A stretch of 64,000 nucleotides of DNA. Source: a virus. Each line of letters opens with the position of its first letter. Position 1 is the first letter of the stretch. Below, piece after piece: positions 55,940 through 62,525 of the stretch. The translations under genes were made by a program, and so were the position numbers. A model generated the notes under the pieces. It was not told the DNA's origin. It saw nothing but the letters and a program-made list of their open reading frames with translations, and ran no database searches. The DNA is taken from the IMG/VR virus record IMGVR_UViG_3300024308_000016, positions 62,001 through 126,000 of that record. One strand, given 5' to 3'.

Positions 55940-56487
55940 AGAAGATCCATCGCACCATCGCTCAACTGCAAGCATCGGCCATCTTGCGTGGCCTCAAATA
56001 CCGGGACCGTAAGCGTCAAGCGCCGGTATACCGTGATGAGCACGGCAAGCGCTTCATACCGCAGAAGATCGTCTCGCCTGCGTTCATCAACAAGCAAGAC
56101 AACGCGTGGAACCAGATGCGTGATATGGCCAAGCATGCCAGTATCTACCAGCTCGCCCGCATGTTCCGCTACCTGTATAATAGCGACCGGAGCATGATGG
56201 CCTTGTGCAGCTACACGCCGGATCCGGAGACTGCGTATTGCTATCACCGCAAGGGCGCACTGATGCGGGTTCCGGGCAAGAGCGTGCTGGACAGCGTGTT
56301 CTTTTCCAACTGCAAGGATGCCATGGCCATTGCAATGCTGGGTACGGGCTGGTACGACAAGGTACAAATGCTGCGCCGAGAGAACTGGGAGAGCTATGAC
56401 ATACTAGTCACAGATGACTCTCCTGATGTCGACTGGTCCGAGATCAGCGTAAAGAAGGCCGCTATCGCGGCTCAAGAGCAGGCATAA
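55936..56487 (+). CDS. hypothetical basic protein, 183 aa
   Basis: The ATG at 55936 overlaps the previous stop (ATGA). The N-terminus is basic (MKKIHRTIAQLQASAILRGL, KYRDRKRQAPVYRDEHGKR). Four or five Cys are scattered (MALCSYTP, TAYCYHRKG, FFSNCKDA). The C-terminus is acidic then Ala-rich. No zinc spacing or domain recognised. Coupled to the beta'-like zinc-site gene, so a transcription-linked role is conceivable. Function unknown. Confidence 0.75.
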   Translation: MKKIHRTIAQLQASAILRGLKYRDRKRQAPVYRDEHGKRFIPQKIVSPAFINKQDNAWNQMRDMAKHASIYQLARMFRYLYNSDRSMMALCSYTPDPETAYCYHRKGALMRVPGKSVLDSVFFSNCKDAMAIAMLGTGWYDKVQMLRRENWESYDILVTDDSPDVDWSEISVKKAAIAAQEQA

Positions 56488-56493
56488 CTGACC

Positions 56494-56538
56494 CTCCCAG
56501 ACCCTCACGGGTCTGGGAGTGGTGTACCTTCTTTTTTT
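56494..56538 (+). terminator. Rho-independent terminator
   Basis: CTCCCAGACCC-TCAC-GGGTCTGGGAG, followed by a T-run at 56532-56538. Confidence 0.9.
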
Positions 56539-56593
56539 GTCTGCAATAGGATATACAAAAACAAACACACAACTTTATAGATTGTGCGGGGCC

Positions 56594-56632
56594 TTTGTAA
56601 CGCGCCATGGTCACTTAAACCTTACTTGAGGA
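56594..56632 (+). promoter_or_regulatory. conserved rightward phage promoter, copy 7
   Basis: TTTGTA (56594-56599), ten bases, GTCAC (56610-56614), TAAACC at the -10 place (56616-56621), TTACTTGAGG. The weaker -10 suggests a weaker promoter than copies 2, 3 and 6. Confidence 0.75.
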
Positions 56633-56660
56633 AAGACCCTCGGTTTAAATGAAAGCTGTT

Positions 56661-57098
56661 ATGAACCGCAACAAGATTTCGGAAGTTGAAGTGACTGTTT
56701 TGACCCAGTTGTTGACAACTGCCATGCAAGACGCCATCGATAACACGACGTCCATGGGGTATGCCCATCTTCGCTGTGTGGAGGAAGACATCGAGAAAGC
56801 GTGGGTGCGCCGCCAGGCATTTGCTATCGATGTGTTTCGCAAGATGCGGCAAGCCGAGGGTTTGAGCGCAACCATCGAGATTGCGCAAGACAACATCTCC
56901 GGCGTTCGCATCAACGTCTTGGAGACGGAAAGCGGGGAGTTCTACTATGAGGTCGTCTATCTTCTCGACGGAGCTAAGAACGTCCTCAAGCCTCCTTCGT
57001 ATTGGGAGATGAACGAGACGGTGAATATGGCGGACTTGCTGCATGACGCCCAACTCGACATCCAGCAAAGAGCAAGCAACGAGAAAGGAAAGACATGA
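56661..57098 (+). CDS. hypothetical protein, 145 aa
   Basis: AAATGAAAGCTGTT is the TGAAAG leader, so the ATG at 56661 is the likely start and the ATG at 56649 is part of the leader. The 145 aa are acidic with a long N-terminal helix (VEVTVLTQLLTTAMQDAIDN) and strands (SGVRINVLETESGEFYYEVV). The last four bases overlap the next gene (ATGA). Function unknown. Confidence 0.78.
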   Translation: MNRNKISEVEVTVLTQLLTTAMQDAIDNTTSMGYAHLRCVEEDIEKAWVRRQAFAIDVFRKMRQAEGLSATIEIAQDNISGVRINVLETESGEFYYEVVYLLDGAKNVLKPPSYWEMNETVNMADLLHDAQLDIQQRASNEKGKT

Positions 57099-58651
57099 AG
57101 ATTGAGTCGGATTCTGGCACTATCTTGAGCCAGGATAAAAGTGTGCGTATCTCGCACACCGAGGATGGCGTCAAGCGTGGGGTGACTTTTCCGATCACCC
57201 TGTACAAGCAAGACTACTTCAAAAGCGACGAGACGTTCTCCAGCATCAACAGCTATTGGGCCCAGCTGCCCCAGGCTGACCAAGATGAGATCTTCCGGAT
57301 CTACGAGAACATCCGTGAGCTGTTTGACTCGGTCAATGGGATCAAGGAGCTCAATGACGAACTGAAGGTGTATGTGGCCAACCTCATGGCTTTCCACAGC
57401 GCCCCAGATGTCGAGCGATGGATCCGCACTACCTCTGGGCTGGAAGTGCCCAAGAGCGTGCAGCAAGAGTACAGCTTTGACGTGGACAAGAACACGACGC
57501 GGGACCAGACCTACATCTACTCCGACTACCTGGGGTTGATGAGCCTGTCGGTGATCCTGCGTGCGATGATCCCGATCTGGGCCGTCTACAACAAGACCAT
57601 ACGCAGTGACAGCGGCAAGTCCTCCAAGGACACGCACTCGTTCCAATTGCTGGAGAAGTCCAGCATCTACAAGTGCGAGCCTATGGAGCGGCTGCGCCGG
57701 TATATCCAGGCCAACCTCAATAAGAGCTCCCACACCGGCAACCACACGCTGGAGTTGCTGTGCTCGGACGACATGCCCGAGATCAACCTGGCGCTGGTAT
57801 GCGTGAGAAAGCTGTGCCTGGGAGAGCTCAGGGTCGATGATCCCAAGCAAAACCTGGCGGCGCTGGTGTACAACTACATCGTGGACAGACCTCCTCCACA
57901 GGGCCAGGACTTCTCCAAGCGCGTGCTGGAGAAGAAGATCCCCACTGAAGGTGGCGGGGAATCCGGGGAAAACAATGGATCGACCCTGGAACTGTACAAG
58001 GCCCGTTCGACCGTCACCGTCGGTCGGATCGCCGAAATGGAGTACGCGTGGAAGGATCCCCACAACCTGGCCAGGTATCTGTGCCCTGAATACGTACCCA
58101 GTCATCTGGATCGAGCACTGGAGACGACCCAAGAGCTGTACACGCATACCGTGCATCCGTGCATGTTGACGCTGGCTCAGTGGGTACTGGCTCCGGTATT
58201 CCCACCGATGGGTCTGTTCTATATGGACACCAACCTGATCCTGCGGGCATTCGCAGTGACCGAGACCGTGTTGCGCGGACGAGGTTTCAAGTCTTTGGCT
58301 CTGCTGTCGTCGGCGTATTCGCTCGATGACGAGGACGAAGGCATGCGAGTGACACCTGTGGGCTCCAAGAGCCATATCGGAGCAGAGATTCAGGAGCGGA
58401 TGCTGGGACCCTTCCCCTACGCCCGTGAACAAAGAAAGCGCACGGCTACTCCTGTGCGCACCTGCTTTGTCACGGAAGACATCAAGGACTTGTCGTCGAA
58501 GTTCTTGGAGCACACCTGGCGCGCTACTGCAGACATCGAGTTGGTCACTGAGGTGCTGCGCACCTCCAGCGTTCGACGGATCCCCATCCCTCCGAACTTG
58601 AGAAGTGAACTGGCTCTGATGCTGCTGGACGCTGAAGAGCGGTTCGAGTAA
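57095..58651 (+). CDS. hypothetical protein, 518 aa
   Basis: GAGAAAGGAAAGAC precedes the ATG at 57095. A large soluble, mainly helical protein. Segments include HTEDGVKRGVTFPITLYKQD, SDYLGLMSLSVILRAMIPIW and WVLAPVFPPMGLFYMDTNLI; several Cys are scattered. A Pro- and Gly-rich linker (KKIPTEGGGESGENNGSTLE) near residue 290 separates two domains. With the next two genes it forms a set of larger genes before the RNA polymerase gene. Virion or replication roles are both possible. Function unknown. Confidence 0.8.
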   Translation: MKIESDSGTILSQDKSVRISHTEDGVKRGVTFPITLYKQDYFKSDETFSSINSYWAQLPQADQDEIFRIYENIRELFDSVNGIKELNDELKVYVANLMAFHSAPDVERWIRTTSGLEVPKSVQQEYSFDVDKNTTRDQTYIYSDYLGLMSLSVILRAMIPIWAVYNKTIRSDSGKSSKDTHSFQLLEKSSIYKCEPMERLRRYIQANLNKSSHTGNHTLELLCSDDMPEINLALVCVRKLCLGELRVDDPKQNLAALVYNYIVDRPPPQGQDFSKRVLEKKIPTEGGGESGENNGSTLELYKARSTVTVGRIAEMEYAWKDPHNLARYLCPEYVPSHLDRALETTQELYTHTVHPCMLTLAQWVLAPVFPPMGLFYMDTNLILRAFAVTETVLRGRGFKSLALLSSAYSLDDEDEGMRVTPVGSKSHIGAEIQERMLGPFPYAREQRKRTATPVRTCFVTEDIKDLSSKFLEHTWRATADIELVTEVLRTSSVRRIPIPPNLRSELALMLLDAEERFE

Positions 58652-58700
58652 TCGAACACTACTACCCTTTCCTCCAACCTCTATAAGAAAGCAATTGAAC

Positions 58701-60155
58701 ATGTCCCAATCTCGCGAAAAGATCGAAGTGCGTCGCCTGATGTTCCAGGAAACCGGCATCTTCCGTGATGTCTATTCCCGGCCGCTGGAACTGATGATGA
58801 GCGACAATGCCGACGAGAAGATCCGCAATCGCCTGATGAATGCGCACCGTGACGGCAAGCTCAATGCGTCTGCTTTCAAGGGCGTGGCCTCCCGTATCCT
58901 GACACCTTCTATGAACGTGTCCGAGCGTGACCGCATCATCGTTCCCAATGGCTGGGACCGCCCACGGTGCCGCTTCTCGATGGAGCTTGGTATCACCAAT
59001 CGCATCGGTGGCGAGGAGACCATGTTTGTCCAGGGCTTCACGGACCACCTGGGCTTGTCGGGCGCCAACAGCGTCGACCCGGACATGCGGCTGTATATCA
59101 ACGGCTTCATCCGGGTGGGCTATGGCGTTCGCCACACATCGTTCGGCCGTGAGCAAGTACCGCTGATCAAAGAAATGGCCCAGGTCATCTCCGGGCGCCT
59201 GGTCTACGACCGCGACTACGACACCCATGCCATCCGGCCGGTCGATATGTTCTCGCGCATCCAGACCAACTTCTACGACCTGGGCTCTTCGGAGCCGCTG
59301 CGTGATACGCGGTCCATGGTGTCGTCGCCAGCCACTGCTTTGTTCTCGCGGCGCAAGCACGTGCTGCCAGCGGAGTATCTGGCCAACACCTTGCAGTCGT
59401 TCAGGTCTGCGTCCGACACCGCGGACTTCGCTCAAGGCGCTACCGACATCATCGGCCATGCCCAGCAAGACCTGAGCGCGGACATCGAGATGATGCGCGA
59501 CAACCCGTTCGTGCGTCGAATCAGCGCCATCCAAGGCGTGATCGAGTCTGTGGAGTTCACCATCAAGGACTTGTTGGAAGTTGATCCAGACGCAGGTCGC
59601 CCTGGCCGCATCCGTGGCTCGGTGCTGGAAACCTCGGCTCGTCGAGAGCTGGCCACGATCGAGAACTGCTCTCGCTGGGACGATCGTACTGCCCAGGCGC
59701 AGTGGGCCGTGCAGATGAGCAACGGCATAGCCGCGATCATGATGAAGTACTACCACCGGGAGCTGCAGTTCACAGCGACCAACATGACCACCGGTGGCGT
59801 GGTGGTCAGTATTATCGAGACCACACCGGTGGCCGACGGTATGCCACTGTCGTTCATCGACTCCATGGTCGACGAGATCGAGGACTTGCTCCTGGACCTG
59901 AGCAACAACAACGAGATCCTCTTCGACACCATCGTCGAGGCAAACCTCTATGATCAGACCCGTATCGAGGTCGGCCTGGAAAGCGACCCCATGGAGCTGT
60001 TCTATGTGCCGAGTTTCGCAGACTCGCTCATGAATTCCATGTACACGCGAGATCGCGATGCTGTCGACGATATCGTTTCCGATTTCCAGTCCATCATCAA
60101 CGACATGACGGGTGAGCTGTCGGGCAGCGCTCACGATCTGGGCAACGCTCTGTAA
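58701..60155 (+). CDS. hypothetical protein, 484 aa
   Basis: ATAAGAAAGCAATTGAAC precedes the ATG at 58701; an in-frame TTG at 58695 is unlikely. Landmarks are a basic N-terminus (SQSREKIEVRRLMFQETGIF), TNRIGGEETMFVQGFTDHLG, an aromatic GYGVRHTSFGREQVPLIKEM part and an acidic C-terminus (SMVDEIEDLLLDLSNNNEIL). Well-spaced strands in its middle and the size suggest a virion structural protein, but nothing decides it. Function unknown. Confidence 0.8.
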   Translation: MSQSREKIEVRRLMFQETGIFRDVYSRPLELMMSDNADEKIRNRLMNAHRDGKLNASAFKGVASRILTPSMNVSERDRIIVPNGWDRPRCRFSMELGITNRIGGEETMFVQGFTDHLGLSGANSVDPDMRLYINGFIRVGYGVRHTSFGREQVPLIKEMAQVISGRLVYDRDYDTHAIRPVDMFSRIQTNFYDLGSSEPLRDTRSMVSSPATALFSRRKHVLPAEYLANTLQSFRSASDTADFAQGATDIIGHAQQDLSADIEMMRDNPFVRRISAIQGVIESVEFTIKDLLEVDPDAGRPGRIRGSVLETSARRELATIENCSRWDDRTAQAQWAVQMSNGIAAIMMKYYHRELQFTATNMTTGGVVVSIIETTPVADGMPLSFIDSMVDEIEDLLLDLSNNNEILFDTIVEANLYDQTRIEVGLESDPMELFYVPSFADSLMNSMYTRDRDAVDDIVSDFQSIINDMTGELSGSAHDLGNAL

Positions 60156-60169
60156 GCAAAAGGACCACA

Positions 60170-60197
60170 CCCAGGACTCCCATCAAGGGGTCCTGGG
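60170..60197 (+). terminator. hairpin
   Basis: CCCAGGACTCC-CATCAA-GGGGTCCTGGG, directly before the CATAGAAAGG leader of the next gene. Weak terminator. Confidence 0.5.
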
Positions 60198-60212
60198 CAT
60201 AGAAAGGTATAG

Positions 60213-62003
60213 ATGACACAAGAAACTATTGACGACTTCTACAAGTCGCTCATCCGCTCCACGGGGTGTGACGTAAACGAAGACGGCGTGATGACCGTCA
60301 CCACCAAGGGAAAGACCGAGGACGTCACACTCAACACCAATGGCACCGAGCGTGTGGTGATGCTGCCGACATATGAGAACTTGCGCGACCCCAGGCCCGA
60401 GACGCACATGTTCTTTCACCCGCTGGCCGAGAACTTGGAGCGAGGCAAGTCCGAAGTCTTCGACATGTTCCATCGACGCATGATGAGCAAGCTCAACAGC
60501 GTCATCACCATCGCTGGCGTGGGACTGCTGACGCTTCAGCTCAGCCCCAATCTGCACTCCAAGTTCAACAAGGAGCAAATGGAGATCATGCGCATGATCT
60601 CCGAGTCCAATGACAAGAGCGCCGTCAACTGGACTATGATCGCCATGCATCCGGTGCTCAAGATGTCCGACCGCCTCGATCGCTGGGGTGTGAACGTCTT
60701 CATCAAGAAGAAGGGCAAGTACAAAGGCCAGGAGTACAAGCGCGTGGGTGTGACGGGATTCCCGGCATACGAGGAGATCGTCAAGGGCGAACGCTACTAC
60801 AAGACCGAAGGCAAGGATGCCAAGATGGTCGGCCGTCATGGGGACTACAAGACCTACACACAGGTCATGGAAGCCCTGTTTCCGGACATCAAGGAGCTGG
60901 GCGCTTATGATGCTGGGTTTGACGGCGGCATCGCTCCGAACCTGATCGCCTTCCTCAAAGCGGTGCAAAAGATCGCTGAGCGCATCAACTTCGTGACCGA
61001 CACGATGGCGGAGTTCTTCCAGCAAGTGGGGGTTGATCCGGCTTTGAGTCGCATCGATCTGAGCTGGAGCAAGTTCATCGACGATGACCACGCTTCGACC
61101 CTGAGCGCATGGCTGCGCAAGATCCCATCCCTGGAAGGCAATGCTGGTCGTCCCGATCTGCGTGGCCTCAAAGAAGACCGGGAACCCGAGCGTCGGGAAG
61201 AGCGCAGGGAAGAAAGGCGTGAAGAGCGCCGAGAACCCGAGCGCGCCAAGGACGCCCTTCCCTGGGAAGACGAAGAAGCGCCTACCAACAAGTATGGCCT
61301 GAAGGTCTCCTGGGCCAAGAAGGGTGGCGGCAACTTCAAGGATCTGGACGCTGAGCGTCGGGCCCGTGAAGACGCCGAGATCGAGGAGGAAGAGCGCCGC
61401 CGCGCTCGTATCCGCCGAGAGCGTGAGGAAGAAGAGCGCGATCGTGAGGCTCGCCGCCAACGCCTGCGCAATGACGATCGTGATGACGAAGAAGCGCGCC
61501 GCAAGGAGCGCCAACGTCTGCGCGATGAAGAAGAGCGTGCAGCTCGGGGTGACTCCCGAGATCCGGAACCCACTCGCAGTGTGACTACGGAAAACGGCAA
61601 GCTCAACTTCGCAGAAGCTCTGCGCCAAAAGCCCGAGATCGCCAGGGGCACCCGCACTGAAGAAGAAGCGCGTGAGCGTGACCGCGGCCGCCGTGGACGT
61701 GGGCGCTATCGGGACGACTACGATGATGACTATGACGACGACCGTGACTATCGCCGTCGTGACCGTTATCGCGACGATCGCGATGACCGGGACTATCGGG
61801 ATCGTTATCGTGATGACCGCGACGATCGTGACTATCGCAGCCGTTATCGCGACGATGACCGTGACTACCGGGATCGCTACCGCGATGATCGGGATCGGGA
61901 CTACCGTGACCGCGATCGCGACCGCTATCGTGATGACGACCGTGACTACCGCGGTCGTGATCGGGGCCGTGGCTCTGGCGCTCGCCGACTGGGCTGGGGT
62001 TAA
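60213..62003 (+). CDS. protein with long charged Arg-Asp repeat tail, 596 aa
   Basis: The CATAGAAAGG leader precedes the ATG at 60213. Residues 1-330 look folded, with NSVITIAGVGLLTLQLSPNL and strands around MVGRHGDYKTYTQVMEALFP. From residue 331 the chain is disordered: RREERREERREERREPERAK, then Glu/Arg-rich coiled or helical stretches, then a tail (from about residue 490) of RDYRDRYRDDRDDR-type repeats, ending GSGARRLGWG. The folded domain is not recognised. A condensate, nucleoid or RNA-binding role is possible for the tail; speculation. Confidence 0.82.
   Translation: MTQETIDDFYKSLIRSTGCDVNEDGVMTVTTKGKTEDVTLNTNGTERVVMLPTYENLRDPRPETHMFFHPLAENLERGKSEVFDMFHRRMMSKLNSVITIAGVGLLTLQLSPNLHSKFNKEQMEIMRMISESNDKSAVNWTMIAMHPVLKMSDRLDRWGVNVFIKKKGKYKGQEYKRVGVTGFPAYEEIVKGERYYKTEGKDAKMVGRHGDYKTYTQVMEALFPDIKELGAYDAGFDGGIAPNLIAFLKAVQKIAERINFVTDTMAEFFQQVGVDPALSRIDLSWSKFIDDDHASTLSAWLRKIPSLEGNAGRPDLRGLKEDREPERREERREERREERREPERAKDALPWEDEEAPTNKYGLKVSWAKKGGGNFKDLDAERRAREDAEIEEEERRRARIRREREEEERDREARRQRLRNDDRDDEEARRKERQRLRDEEERAARGDSRDPEPTRSVTTENGKLNFAEALRQKPEIARGTRTEEEARERDRGRRGRGRYRDDYDDDYDDDRDYRRRDRYRDDRDDRDYRDRYRDDRDDRDYRSRYRDDDRDYRDRYRDDRDRDYRDRDRDRYRDDDRDYRGRDRGRGSGARRLGWG
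61680..61980 (+). repeat. internal Arg-Asp coding repeat
   Basis: Degenerate direct repeats of about 15-30 bases based on CGTGACTATCGC and GATCGTTATCGT encode RDYR and DRYR units. The wobble positions vary freely between copies, so the repeat is protein-selected or old rather than a recent slippage product. Confidence 0.75.
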
Positions 62004-62022
62004 CAGCCTGGCATAGGGACCT

Positions 62023-62064
62023 GTCCCGAGCTCCCGGCGGGGAGCTCAGGATGGGACTCTTTTT
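62023..62064. terminator. terminator, possibly bidirectional, between convergent genes
   Basis: GTCCCGAGCTCCC-GGCG-GGGAGCTC.GGA.GGGAC then a T-run (62060-62064), between the genes ending at 62003 (+) and 62068 (-). Confidence 0.78.
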
Positions 62065-62067
62065 CTT

Positions 62068-62436
62068 TTACCTTTGGGTATCAGGCAGGCGCAGCTTGTT
62101 GCGGGCAGTCATGTACACGGAGGTAATAGCCTCCAGCACCTGGATATCGGGCAGCAGCACGTCCATGGACTGCCCCGAGTAGTCCGCTGGAGACTTCAGT
62201 CCGTTCAACAGCATGATCACCCGGTGATACTTCGGAGGGATGGAGAAATGGGTCAGCACCGCGAAGAAGTCACCCCTGGCATTGTCGAGAATGCTGTCAG
62301 GGATAGGCCGATACTCGGGGCGGCCGGCTCGCTTGAACCATTCCAGGTGAGAGTCCTGCACCTGGATCAGGTCTTTGTCAAAGTACAGCGTCGCATCTGT
62401 ATTGAAGATGGAGCCTTGGAAGATTTTCATAGCCAT
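62068..62436 (-). CDS. small leftward hypothetical protein, 122 aa
   Basis: The start is MAMKIFQGSIFNTDATLYFD (ATG at 62436), although ATG at 62430 and TTG at 62451 are possible and no strong binding site is seen. It has a strand-rich first half and SIPPKYHRVIMLLNGLKSPA, then DVLLPDIQVLEAITSVYMTA. It is leftward between convergent and divergent rightward genes, so it is its own unit. Function unknown; the divergent gap to 62526 carries promoter copy 8 for the polymerase gene. Confidence 0.65.
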   Translation of the reverse strand: MAMKIFQGSIFNTDATLYFDKDLIQVQDSHLEWFKRAGRPEYRPIPDSILDNARGDFFAVLTHFSIPPKYHRVIMLLNGLKSPADYSGQSMDVLLPDIQVLEAITSVYMTARNKLRLPDTQR

Positions 62437-62460
62437 AAGAGCTGTTCCCAATAATAAATA

Positions 62461-62481
62461 GGCACTTACACTTTACTTGGA
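62461..62481 (+). promoter_or_regulatory. partial copy of the phage promoter, copy 8
   Basis: GGCACT (for GGTCACT), TACACT (62467-62472), TTACTTGG. The TTTGTA element is not recognisable at the expected place. It precedes the RNA polymerase beta C-half gene, so that gene may be weakly or differently expressed from the others. Confidence 0.55.
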
Positions 62482-62525
62482 AACCACGTCAAAGGTTTTC
62501 GAGTTTCACTTGAAAGGAAGAAGGT

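Noticed and set aside
56957-58759. A 600-aa leftward frame opposite the 57095 gene
   Set aside because: Antisense of a well-formed rightward gene with a leader and ATGA coupling. It crosses two rightward gene starts and shows no motif.
61680-61990. CRISPR-like or iteron interpretation of the short repeats
   Set aside because: The repeats lie inside a continuous reading frame, have no spacers of constant length, and encode RDYR units with variable wobble bases.
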